Of a DNA stretch of 59,347 nt, positions 27,476-36,402 are shown piece by piece. The notes under the pieces were generated by a model. It had not been told where the DNA came from. It did no database searches and saw only the letters and a list, made by a program, of their open reading frames with translations. A program made the translations under genes and the position numbers. Source of the stretch: Fusobacteriaceae bacterium (GTDB lineage: Bacteria > Fusobacteriota > Fusobacteriia > Fusobacteriales > Fusobacteriaceae). The DNA is taken from NCBI GenBank assembly GCA_031289425.1, contig JAITPM010000064.1, forward strand, positions 1 to 59,347. Reading direction: 5' to 3'. Numbering within the stretch: position 1 is the first letter of the stretch; every line of letters begins with the position of its first letter.

Positions 27476-27531
27476 AAGGGCGCATGATTGCGCCCTTAGT
27501 TAATATAAATATACCACGCCCTATTGCGTGG
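27476..27531. repeat. Pair of GC-rich palindromes, copy B
   Basis: AAGGGCGCA-TGAT-TGCGCCCTT (27476-27497) contains the copy A core in inverted orientation. A second hairpin, CCACGC-CCTATT-GCGTGG (27514-27531), follows. They lie between two convergent genes and may act as terminators, although no T-runs are present. Confidence 0.6.
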
Positions 27532-27555
27532 ATAAATTCATCCCAAAACAAAAAA

Positions 27556-28959
27556 TCAATCAATCGAATCCAATAAAGCCAATTTATCAGCCTTTAGATC
27601 ACGAAAAACACTCAATGAAATCGGTATAGCCAATATAAAAGTACACACATCAGATACCGGCTGACTCATGAAAAGTCCCTTAATTCCCCATAATGGAGTA
27701 AGAATAAATAAAAAAGGCAATAAAAATAACCCCTGTCTGGCGACGGCCAAAATACTGGCCTTAGTCGCTTTCCCCATGGACTGGGTCATCATACTATTTA
27801 GCATTATCCAACCGGTTAACGGCACACTGAAACTCTGATACCTAAAAGCTAGGGTACCTATTCTTAAGAGTTCAGCATTATCTGAACGAAATATTCCTAT
27901 TATCTTTGGTGCGAAGACATATCCTAAAATACTGAAAGGTATAAGAGGAATAGTCATAAATATCAGGCTAAATATAAATCCCTGCTTGACCCTATCATAT
28001 TTCTTGGCTCCATAGTTGAAACCACATACCGGCTGAAATCCTTGCCCGATACCTCCGATGAGAGATGCCGCTATCATGAATACACGTTGCACAATTGTAT
28101 TTGCAGCTATTGCAATATCACCAAAACTTCCGGCGATATGATTCAAGCTTATTCCGGCCACACTGGCAATGGATTGTCTCGCAAGAGAAGGGAACCCTCC
28201 ACGTACCATTTCCTTATAATTGGCAAAATTTGGAGAGAAATTTTTATACTGAATACGTACATTATCGTTTTTTGTAGATGCGTGATATAAAAGGCAGAAG
28301 CTAATAAACTGGCTAATCATGGTAGCAAGAGCCGCTCCACCTGTACCCATATTAAATACCAGAATAAACAACGGATCAAGCCCCATATTAATTATTGCAC
28401 CGCCAACCATACCCATCACTCCATCCATAGAGCTACCCTGATAACGAAGAAGATTGTTCTGCATAAGAGAGCATATCATAAAAGGTGCTCCGATCAAAAT
28501 AAATCGTAAGTATGATACCGTATATGGAAGTATATTATCCGAAGCACCCAAAAGGAGTGCCAGTTTATCTATAAACAAATTTCCAAATATGCATAAAGTA
28601 GAACCTGCTATAAAGGCAGAGAAAAATCCCGTGGCAGCCATTCCTGAAGCTTTTTCATAGTGCTGGGCGCCCAATTCACGAGCTATATAATTACCGCTAC
28701 CATGTCCAAAGAAAAACCCCATAGCCTGTATTACATTCATAAGGGGAAATGCCACACCAACAGCGGCTATTTCGTTTGTACCAAGGAAACTCACAAAGAA
28801 GGTATCAGCCGTATTGTACAATGCTGTGATAAGCATAATCAACACAGAGGGTATTGCCAAGGAAATAATAAGCTTTCCGACGGGTTTTGTTGTCATTTTA
28901 ATAGTTTTTTTGGATTGTTCATCTTGATTATCAGTCTGAAAATCTGTATCTGTCTGCAT
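27556..28959 (-). CDS. MATE family efflux transporter
   Basis: The 467-aa protein has 12 predicted membrane helices in two related halves, as in MATE multidrug/cation antiporters. The N-terminal half shows PLVNVIQAMGFFFGHG-like packing and the first helix region KLIISLAIPSVLIMLITALYNTADTFFV is typical of the MepA/DinF branch. A short acidic cytoplasmic N terminus precedes it. It is convergent with the DUF362 gene and divergent from the amidohydrolase gene, with back-to-back promoters and an operator-like palindrome between them. Base composition is richer in GC than the genome average here. Confidence 0.9.
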   Translation of the reverse strand: MQTDTDFQTDNQDEQSKKTIKMTTKPVGKLIISLAIPSVLIMLITALYNTADTFFVSFLGTNEIAAVGVAFPLMNVIQAMGFFFGHGSGNYIARELGAQHYEKASGMAATGFFSAFIAGSTLCIFGNLFIDKLALLLGASDNILPYTVSYLRFILIGAPFMICSLMQNNLLRYQGSSMDGVMGMVGGAIINMGLDPLFILVFNMGTGGAALATMISQFISFCLLYHASTKNDNVRIQYKNFSPNFANYKEMVRGGFPSLARQSIASVAGISLNHIAGSFGDIAIAANTIVQRVFMIAASLIGGIGQGFQPVCGFNYGAKKYDRVKQGFIFSLIFMTIPLIPFSILGYVFAPKIIGIFRSDNAELLRIGTLAFRYQSFSVPLTGWIMLNSMMTQSMGKATKASILAVARQGLFLLPFLFILTPLWGIKGLFMSQPVSDVCTFILAIPISLSVFRDLKADKLALLDSID

Positions 28960-29035
28960 AATGACCTCTCAAAATTCAAATTTTTATTAGTAGAATTTTA
29001 TCCCATATATAAAGAATATAACTCTAAAGAAAGTT

Positions 29036-29081
29036 TGTCAAGAAAAAATAAACTTGACTATCTACAACTTTGTTGTAATAT
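29036..29081 (+). promoter_or_regulatory. Divergent promoter region with operator-like palindrome
   Basis: For the amidohydrolase, TTGACT (29054-29059) and TAATAT (29076-29081) are 16 bases apart. TACAAC-TTT-GTTGTA (29063-29077), a perfect inverted repeat, fills the spacer and touches the -10, where a repressor could block RNA polymerase. A TTGACA on the minus strand at 29041-29036 is the likely -35 for the MATE gene, with only a fair -10. Confidence 0.55.
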
Positions 29082-29118
29082 GGAATTATATATAAAAATC
29101 ATCACATCAGGAGGTATC

Positions 29119-30303
29119 ATGATATTACAAAACATCACCACAGCAAAAGGGACTAATATCAATATACATATACGAAATGGCAAAATCGCAAGTATCAGCG
29201 AGAATTTAATAGAATTCCCTCCGAAAGAAGAAATTTTGGATGCATCAGGCTATCTGCTGCTGCCGGCTTTTTTCGATACACATGCCCATCTGGACAAGAC
29301 AGTTCTCGGTATGGATTGGTTTTACAATGACCTCGGTTCAAATCGTATTGATAGAATTGAAAATGAAAGAAAAAATAGGACTTCTTTTGGCATTGACACA
29401 TTCCGCCAGGCTTCACGTCTTATGGAATTATCTATCAGTAAAGGAACCTTATATATGAGGAGCCATGTAGATATAGATACAGATAACGGTCTCAAGGGTC
29501 TGGAAGGAGTTCTACAGGCCAAAGAAAAGTATAAAGATATATTCCATCTGGAATTGGCTGCATTCCCACAAAGTGGGTTGCTCATTCGCCCGGGAACATA
29601 TGAACTCATGGAAAAAGCACTAGAAATGGGAGCGGATATCGTAGGTGGAATAGATCCAGCAGAAATAGACAGAGACCCTAAGGGAAGTGTACATGCTATA
29701 TTTCAATTGGCAGAAAAATATAATCGCCCTATTGATATTCACTTGCACGAAGCGGAGGAATTGGGAGCTTTTACTATGGGGCTCATTATAGAGCATACAT
29801 TGGCCTCAGGAATGCAGGGAAAAGTCAGCATAAGTCATGCTTTTTGTCTTGGCTCGCAGAAAAAGGAATTGGTAGTACCACTGTTGGAGGGGCTAGCACA
29901 TGCAGGTATCACCATAATCACATGTGGACAGCCAAATACTACATCTGTACCACGAATAAGGGAAGTCAGTGATGCAGGGATCAATATTTGCGGTGGTAAT
30001 GATGACATCCGGGATATGTGGAGTCCTTATGGGTCGGGAGATATTCTGGAGCGAATTCAATTTATCGCAATGAAAAATTATTTTAGAAAAGATAAAGATT
30101 TGGAATTTACAATGAAGCTTTGTACAGAAAATGCAGCAAAATTATTCAACATAGAAAAATATGGACCTTATACCGGAAATCCTGCGACCTTTGTACTGGT
30201 CAAGGCTCGCAATATATCGGAAAGTATAGTGACATATCCCAAAGAACGTATGGTTTTTTGCAACGGGAAAATGATAGCGAAGGATTGGGCTTATTTGGGG
30301 TAA
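29119..30303 (+). CDS. Cytosine-deaminase-like amidohydrolase
   Basis: This 394-aa metal-dependent hydrolase matches the CodA branch of the amidohydrolase superfamily. Metal ligands and catalytic residues line up: H55 and H57 (DTHAHLDK), H208 with E211 (HLHEAEE), H240 (SHAF) and D295 or D296 (GGNDDIRD). Cytosine or isoguanine deamination is likely; related enzymes act on other ring amides. GGAGG at 29110-29114 sets the start at 29119; a much longer in-frame extension upstream to 28660 overlaps the MATE gene and is not real. Its neighbour is a divergent MATE pump under a shared regulatory region. Confidence 0.85.
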   Translation: MILQNITTAKGTNINIHIRNGKIASISENLIEFPPKEEILDASGYLLLPAFFDTHAHLDKTVLGMDWFYNDLGSNRIDRIENERKNRTSFGIDTFRQASRLMELSISKGTLYMRSHVDIDTDNGLKGLEGVLQAKEKYKDIFHLELAAFPQSGLLIRPGTYELMEKALEMGADIVGGIDPAEIDRDPKGSVHAIFQLAEKYNRPIDIHLHEAEELGAFTMGLIIEHTLASGMQGKVSISHAFCLGSQKKELVVPLLEGLAHAGITIITCGQPNTTSVPRIREVSDAGINICGGNDDIRDMWSPYGSGDILERIQFIAMKNYFRKDKDLEFTMKLCTENAAKLFNIEKYGPYTGNPATFVLVKARNISESIVTYPKERMVFCNGKMIAKDWAYLG

Positions 30304-30330
30304 TATGGATGCTTGTATATATTATCAAAT

Positions 30331-30370
30331 AAAAATATCACTGGTAGATTAATCTACCAGTGATATTTTT
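30331..30370. terminator. Perfect 20-bp bidirectional terminator
   Basis: Bases 30331-30350 and 30351-30370 are exact reverse complements, with GC in the stem core (CACTGGTAGA) and A5/T5 ends. It lies between the convergent amidohydrolase and S9 peptidase genes. Confidence 0.85.
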
Positions 30371-30409
30371 GTTATTATTTATATTGTATTTATTTGTATT
30401 TATTTTTAA

Positions 30410-32392
30410 TTATTTTTTTAAATATTTTTCAAACCAATTTGTTATTTCTTCCAGTCTTCTGACTCTGTGTTTAGGCTTTCCGCTTCTTGAAAGTTCATGA
30501 TTTTCCCCTTTGAATAAACAAAGTCTCGCATCTACCCCATGATAACGAAGAGATGTGAACATTTGGATACCCTCAGATAGCCAGCATCTATAATCTTGTT
30601 CAGAATGAATAAATAAAGTAGGTGTCTTTACTTTATCCGCATATTTCATTGGAGAATGCCACCACAATTTATCATGGTCTCTCCATGGAGTGGATTGATT
30701 TTGATCTGCATTAAAGTAGTATCCGATATCTGTAGTGCCAAATTTTGATATCCAGTTAGCTATACTTCTTTGGGATGCAGCACATTTAAATCTATCGGTA
30801 TGACCAATTATCCAGTTAGTCATATATCCCCCATAAGAACCGCCTGTAACTCCAAGTTTTTCACTGTCAATCTCCGGATATTTTTCTAATACGACATCAG
30901 TAAATTTCATCAGATCATCATAATCAATTGTGCCGTATTTTCCACGGATATCTGAGAATTCGTCGCCTCTTCCGTCTCCACCTCGAGGATTGCAGAAAAA
31001 TACAAAATATCCCATGTTTGCCCAAACTTGCATTTCATGAAAGAATATTTCTCCATAGGCAGTTTTTGGACCACCATGAATATCTAAAATTCCGGGATAT
31101 TTTTTCTTAGGGTCAAAATCAACCGGTTCAAGAACCCATCCACTTATTTCTATATCATCATTTATAAAATTAAGCTTTTTAGGTTTTGATAAAATTTTAT
31201 TTTTAGAAATATCTTCATTAAAAAATGATATTTGCTTTTCTTTTCCATTTTTTAAATAATATAATTCTTGTAATTTTTCACCTCGAAGACCGATGAAAAA
31301 AATCTCGTTTTTGTATACAGCATATGAATCAACAGAGCCATTATCGGCACTATATACGGTCTCAGCACCATTTGCATCTATAGAATTTATGAAAGAACTT
31401 TTGTTTAATGTAGTAGGGAAATATAGTTTCCCGTCGGATACTTGGAACGATTTACCTGCTCCATATTTACAATCTGAGCCTACGCTGTTACTCATACTTG
31501 TATCATGGTCTTTGAAAAGAGACAATTTTTTATTTTTAATTGTATAAAATTTTGGATTCTCATTTAAGCCGTGATTTTTACCCTCAGATAGGCCGCAAAT
31601 GACACTATCATCCAAGTATTCAGCAAAATGAACCATATATTCTTTATCATCCAATAATATAGCTGTTTTTTTAGTTTTTATATCATATTGAAAAATACCG
31701 CTAGTTTGTTCCAATTTTTCTTCGAATTCATTTCCGACATATAGAATCTTACTATTATCAAAGGCCACATATTCCACATGAGTGTATTCACCGGTTACGG
31801 CATTTAATGAATTTTTGTTTTTGTTATATATATAAATTCTCTTTCTTTTTTTATTTGTAAAACCTTCTCCATTGCTCCAAAACGGGATTTCATCTAATAC
31901 TTCATAATCTTTATTTTCTTTTATTTTAGCAACTGCGTCTATTCTCTCTAGTCCATTCAAAGAATTTACATCCAATCCATAATTATCATATTCTGCAAAT
32001 ATTATAAAATTATCTTTATCAATTACTTTTAAAGAAAATACAGTAAGAGGAATATCCATATATTTTTGTGCTTCTCCACCATTTATGTTTATTGCATAAA
32101 AAGAAGACCATGTTTCACCATCTTCTATCTTTTTTTGGATTTTTTTATCTCTAGTCCCTTTGAATAGGATCGTATCAGAGTCTAACCAAACGAATGATTT
32201 TTCTTCATTTAAGTTTGTTAATTTTGAAATATTTTTATTTTTTCTATTTAATATCCAAATGTTTGAATTATATGTATTTTCATCATAATCACTTTCATGT
32301 ACTACGAATGCGGCATGTTCACCATTAGGTGCAAATTCAATATTTGATAAAAATTTGTAATTCAAAAAATCTTTTAATTTTAATTTTTCCAT
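30410..32392 (-). CDS. S9 family prolyl-oligopeptidase / acylaminoacyl-peptidase
   Basis: The 660-aa protein has an N-terminal beta-propeller-like region (about residues 10-390, with repeats such as FLSNIEFAPNGEHAAFV) and a C-terminal alpha/beta-hydrolase domain. The catalytic triad is clear: S519 in GGSYGG, D600 in SEQDYR, H632 in GENHEL. No signal peptide is present, so it probably trims short or N-blocked peptides in the cytoplasm, which fits an amino-acid-fermenting life style. The start at 32392 follows AGGAG; a 13-residue upstream extension has no ribosome site. Confidence 0.9.
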   Translation of the reverse strand: MEKLKLKDFLNYKFLSNIEFAPNGEHAAFVVHESDYDENTYNSNIWILNRKNKNISKLTNLNEEKSFVWLDSDTILFKGTRDKKIQKKIEDGETWSSFYAININGGEAQKYMDIPLTVFSLKVIDKDNFIIFAEYDNYGLDVNSLNGLERIDAVAKIKENKDYEVLDEIPFWSNGEGFTNKKRKRIYIYNKNKNSLNAVTGEYTHVEYVAFDNSKILYVGNEFEEKLEQTSGIFQYDIKTKKTAILLDDKEYMVHFAEYLDDSVICGLSEGKNHGLNENPKFYTIKNKKLSLFKDHDTSMSNSVGSDCKYGAGKSFQVSDGKLYFPTTLNKSSFINSIDANGAETVYSADNGSVDSYAVYKNEIFFIGLRGEKLQELYYLKNGKEKQISFFNEDISKNKILSKPKKLNFINDDIEISGWVLEPVDFDPKKKYPGILDIHGGPKTAYGEIFFHEMQVWANMGYFVFFCNPRGGDGRGDEFSDIRGKYGTIDYDDLMKFTDVVLEKYPEIDSEKLGVTGGSYGGYMTNWIIGHTDRFKCAASQRSIANWISKFGTTDIGYYFNADQNQSTPWRDHDKLWWHSPMKYADKVKTPTLFIHSEQDYRCWLSEGIQMFTSLRYHGVDARLCLFKGENHELSRSGKPKHRVRRLEEITNWFEKYLKK

Positions 32393-32736
32393 TCTTGAAC
32401 TCCTTATAATTTTAATTTTTTTTATAGACATATTAAAATTATACCACTAAATGCCAATAATTCAAGTATTTTTTGGAAAAAGAATTCTTTGATTTACAAC
32501 ATATACTAAAATTATATGTTTAACATATATAAATATTTTATAAATATAATGCAAAAAAAAGAATAGATTTTATAATAATATTATAATAAATTTTAAATAT
32601 TTTTCTTTTAAAATAGGAAAAAAAATAGTATAATGTAGCTATAAAATTTTAGGAACAACAATGTTACTGAGAGCTAGATAATAATAAAAAATAGCCCTCG
32701 GTTTTATTATATGCATATTAGATGAAGGGTGATATT
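32393..32736. other. Divergent intergenic region between peptidase gene and smc
   Basis: The region is AT-rich, without ORFs. It contains a TATAAT at 32629-32634 with a weak -35, and a leader hairpin at 32666-32702 that is listed separately. Confidence 0.5.
32666..32708 (+). terminator. Leader hairpin (attenuator) upstream of smc
   Basis: ACTGAGAGCTA (32666-32676) pairs with TAGCCCTCGGT (32692-32702) with one mismatch and one G-U, and TTTATTATA follows. It lies between the likely promoter (TATAAT at 32629-32634) and the smc start at 32737. It could attenuate smc or end a transcript of about 65 bases. Confidence 0.5.
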
Positions 32737-35700
32737 ATGTATCTAAAGGCCATTGAAATACACGGATTTAAATCTTTTGGAGAAAGGGTTTATATTGAAT
32801 TCAGCAAGGGAATTACCTCAATTATTGGTCCTAATGGAAGTGGCAAATCTAATATATTGGACGCTGTGCTCTGGGTACTCGGAGAGCAATCGTATAAAAA
32901 CATAAGAGCGAAGGAAAATGCTGACTTGATATTTGCAGGCGGAAAAGAAATAAGAAACCTTAATTATGCAGAAGTATCTCTGACTATGGATAATGCAGAT
33001 AGATATTTTCCCTATGACGGAGATTCATTAAAAATCACAAGAAAACTCACTATAAGAAGGGATGTAATAGAGAGTGAATATTTCATAAATGATAGTAAAG
33101 CTAGGCTCAAAGACATAGGAAATATTTTTTTGGATACAGGTGTTGGGAAAACAGCTTATTCTGTAATAGGACAAGGAAAAGTAGATAGAATAATAAATTC
33201 ATTACCTAAAGATATAAAGGCAATAATCGAAGAAGCAGCAGGAATAAAAAAATTCCAGATTAATAAAGCAGATGCCTTAAAAAAAATAGCTAATTTTGAA
33301 GTTAATTTAGAAAAAATCGAATTAATAACAAAAGAAGTCCAAGAAAATAGAAATAGATTGGAAAAACAAGCCAATCAAGCAGTAAAATTCGTAGAATTAC
33401 GAGATGAGAGAGATAGATATGCAAAAGGAATCTATACTGTAGAAAAAGATAAAAAATCAACTTTACTTTTGGATGAAAATGCAAAAAAAATTGATACAGA
33501 AAAAGTTTTGGGCGAAGTCAGTGTAGAATTAGAAAGAACAAAAGAGAGACAGGAAGAAATAAAGGTCGAAAAAGATGAAGTCGTCAAAGAAATAGAGAGT
33601 ATAAATGAACAAAATAGAGACTTATTAAATGCTGTAGGAGATAAAAAAACAAAAAAAGGCATAAATGAAGAAAAAATAAATAGTTCTAAAAATACTATTG
33701 GAATGAAAAAAACACGTATCGAAGGTATAAATAGAAAAATAGAAGAAAGAGAACAAAATTTAAAGGATAAAGAATTAGACAAAGATGAATATGAGAAAAA
33801 TATAAAAGAAATTGAAAATGAAAAATCAGTTAAATTCGGGGAATTGGAAAATGCAAGAAAAGAAGTAAATGAACTGCAAGCTTTTTATGATACAAAGAAT
33901 GATAAAATAGCAAGTCATGAATTAGAAAAAAATAAAAGAGATTATGAGGTAGAAACTTCTACCAGAAGGAAAAATGACTCAAAAGAAGCAATAAAAAACA
34001 TAAAAAAAGAATTGGACGATTGGGAAGTAAAAATAAGAACGGTTAATGCCAATTTTATAGGAAAAAAATCAGAAATAGACGTCAAAGAAAAAATTATAAC
34101 GGAAAGAAAAATAAAAGAAGAATTATTAGCAAATGAATCAAGTGAAAAAAGTAAAAAGCATAGTGAAATTAATAGATTGATAGAAAGTGAATCAAGAAAT
34201 TATAATATAGATAGCAACAAGTTGAAAACGTTAATCTCAGATGAAGAAAATAATGAAGGATATAACAAAGGTGCAAAAGAAGTCTTAAATAGTGATATAG
34301 CGAATATAGATGGAGCTTTTGTTGATTTGGTATATATCCCTGAAAAATATGAAAAAGCAATACAAGCCGGAGCCGGTGGAAATTTGCAGGATATCATAGT
34401 TTCTACCAGCGAGGTAGCAAAAGAATGTATAGAGATGCTAAAAATAAGAAAAGCAGGAAGAGCTTCGTTTTTGGCATTGGATACGATTAAAGTCGGAACT
34501 AAAAAAGATATAAGACTAAATCTAAAAGGTGTAATAGGAATTGCTGCTACGCTAGTTACTTGTGACCCAAAATATGAAAAAATATCGGAATTTGTACTGG
34601 GAAATATGCTCGTAGTAGAAAATATGGAAGTAGGGTTAGATGTAGTAAAAAATAACCTTTTTTTAGGTAGTGTCGTCACTTTATCTGGAGAATTATTGAG
34701 TGCCAGAGGAAGAATCACAGGTGGAGACCTAGGTAGAGGCGGAGTAAGTCACATATTGAGCAGGAAAAGAGAAATAAGAGAATTGACTGAAAGCGTGGTC
34801 AGACAGGAAAAAAATATAAATGCAAATAAACAAACTGTGGATATATTGGGAAAAGAAATTGATGAGTTGGAAGATCAAAGTGAGCAAATCGGAAAATCAA
34901 TAAAGAGAGAAGAAGACAATTTAAAATTATGTGTAGAAGAATATAACCAATTAAAAATAAATTTGGGCGAATTAGAAAGAGACGGAGATAAGTTTAAGGC
35001 AGAGATAGCAAATGAAGAGAGAATAATAAAGGAATATGAAACTAGGATTGATAAGAACAAAAATGAATGGGAAGCACTGGAAGATACAATAGTTACTTTG
35101 AGAGCCGAATTACAAGATGAGGATATAAAACTTACAAAAATTAAGAAAAAATTAGAGGAAAAAATTGCAGAAAGTTCAACTATGGATATACGTTATCAAA
35201 ACTTAACAGATAGATATAACGAAGCAAAAATAAGTATTGAAAATTTTAAAAAAGAGATATTTGAATTAAAAATAGAGGCGGAAATAGAAGATAAGGATAT
35301 TGATTTTAATGAGAAATCAATCGAAGAATATCAAAATATTATAATTACATTAACCAATGAAATCAAAGAACTAGAAGAAAAATATGAAAGAGAAAATGAA
35401 GGAGTTTCTGAGAAACAAGGAATTCTAAGAAATTTAAATGAAGAATATGAAAAACTCAATGATAATAGATTACATTTACAAGAGAAGCTTCAGGATAAAG
35501 AACATGTATTGACTAGAGTAAATGAAAACATAGAAAAATTGAATGATGATATTTTCAATTTGGATGAAAACTTGAAACCATTAGAAAATATAGAGGGGAA
35601 ATTAATAACTCTAGATAATTTGGCAGAAGAAAAAGATGAATTCAAAAAATTGAATATAAAAGTAAATGGATTTGGAGATGTAAACGTTTTAGCTATCGAA

Positions 35701-36330
35701 GAATTTAAAGAGCTGCAAGAAAGACTTACAAACTTGAAAAACCAAAGAGATGATTTAGTAAAGGGAAAATCTCAAGTAATGGAGCTTCTCAGTGAAATAG
35801 ATGGAAACATACATGAAAAATTTTATAAAGCATATGATGAAATAAATGCTAATTTTGGTGTGATGTGCGCCGATACATTGAATAATTCAGATGGAAAATT
35901 GGAATTAATCAATCCGGAAAATTTTGATGAATGCGGAATAGATATATCTGTAAAACATAAAAACAAAAAAAGACTACCTCTGTCTTTACTTTCTGGTGGA
36001 GAAAAATCAATGGTCGCAATAGCCTTTGTAATAGCTATATTTATGTATAAACCTAGCCCGTTTGCTTTCCTTGATGAGATAGAGGCTGCACTTGACGAGA
36101 CTAATACTAAAAAATTATTATTGAAACTAAAAGAATTTACACAAAGATCTCAGTTTATATTGATTACTCATAATAAAACAACCATGTCTCATTCAGACAG
36201 CATACTTGGGGTCTCAATGAATAAAGAAGTCGGAGTTACGAAGATTTTGGGTGTAAATGTGCTTAATTTAGATGAATTTTTAAAAAAGAACAAAGGAATA
36301 GGAAAGGGAACTAGAGCAACAATAGCTTAA
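32737..36330 (+). CDS. smc: Chromosome segregation ATPase SMC
   Basis: SMC dimers with ScpA/B extrude DNA loops and organise the chromosome. The 1197-aa protein has the head Walker A GPNGSGKS (31-38), two long coiled-coil arms (about 170-480 and 670-1000), a hinge around 500-650 (GAFVDLVYIPEKYEKAIQAGAG), and the C-terminal signature LLSGGEKSMVA with Walker B FAFLDEIEAALDET. The start at 32737 is chosen because AGGGTG precedes it at proper distance; ATG at 32722 overlaps that site. It is the first gene of a run smc-lpxK-unknown-nadD. Confidence 0.95.
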   Translation: MYLKAIEIHGFKSFGERVYIEFSKGITSIIGPNGSGKSNILDAVLWVLGEQSYKNIRAKENADLIFAGGKEIRNLNYAEVSLTMDNADRYFPYDGDSLKITRKLTIRRDVIESEYFINDSKARLKDIGNIFLDTGVGKTAYSVIGQGKVDRIINSLPKDIKAIIEEAAGIKKFQINKADALKKIANFEVNLEKIELITKEVQENRNRLEKQANQAVKFVELRDERDRYAKGIYTVEKDKKSTLLLDENAKKIDTEKVLGEVSVELERTKERQEEIKVEKDEVVKEIESINEQNRDLLNAVGDKKTKKGINEEKINSSKNTIGMKKTRIEGINRKIEEREQNLKDKELDKDEYEKNIKEIENEKSVKFGELENARKEVNELQAFYDTKNDKIASHELEKNKRDYEVETSTRRKNDSKEAIKNIKKELDDWEVKIRTVNANFIGKKSEIDVKEKIITERKIKEELLANESSEKSKKHSEINRLIESESRNYNIDSNKLKTLISDEENNEGYNKGAKEVLNSDIANIDGAFVDLVYIPEKYEKAIQAGAGGNLQDIIVSTSEVAKECIEMLKIRKAGRASFLALDTIKVGTKKDIRLNLKGVIGIAATLVTCDPKYEKISEFVLGNMLVVENMEVGLDVVKNNLFLGSVVTLSGELLSARGRITGGDLGRGGVSHILSRKREIRELTESVVRQEKNINANKQTVDILGKEIDELEDQSEQIGKSIKREEDNLKLCVEEYNQLKINLGELERDGDKFKAEIANEERIIKEYETRIDKNKNEWEALEDTIVTLRAELQDEDIKLTKIKKKLEEKIAESSTMDIRYQNLTDRYNEAKISIENFKKEIFELKIEAEIEDKDIDFNEKSIEEYQNIIITLTNEIKELEEKYERENEGVSEKQGILRNLNEEYEKLNDNRLHLQEKLQDKEHVLTRVNENIEKLNDDIFNLDENLKPLENIEGKLITLDNLAEEKDEFKKLNIKVNGFGDVNVLAIEEFKELQERLTNLKNQRDDLVKGKSQVMELLSEIDGNIHEKFYKAYDEINANFGVMCADTLNNSDGKLELINPENFDECGIDISVKHKNKKRLPLSLLSGGEKSMVAIAFVIAIFMYKPSPFAFLDEIEAALDETNTKKLLLKLKEFTQRSQFILITHNKTTMSHSDSILGVSMNKEVGVTKILGVNVLNLDEFLKKNKGIGKGTRATIA

Positions 36331-36402
36331 GAAGCTGAAATTTGTTGCGTATAAAGCTAAAAAAGATTTGGCTTAAGATTTATCCTATGTAAGGGGACAT
36401 AT

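Noticed and set aside
28660-29118. N-terminal extension of the amidohydrolase frame
   Set aside because: It overlaps the MATE gene on the other strand, and GGAGG with ATG at 29119 gives a normal amidohydrolase N terminus.
33432-33782. Minus-strand ORFs within smc
   Set aside because: The coiled-coil region is rich in AAA and GAA codons, giving open Phe/Ser/Leu-rich frames on the other strand; these are shadows.
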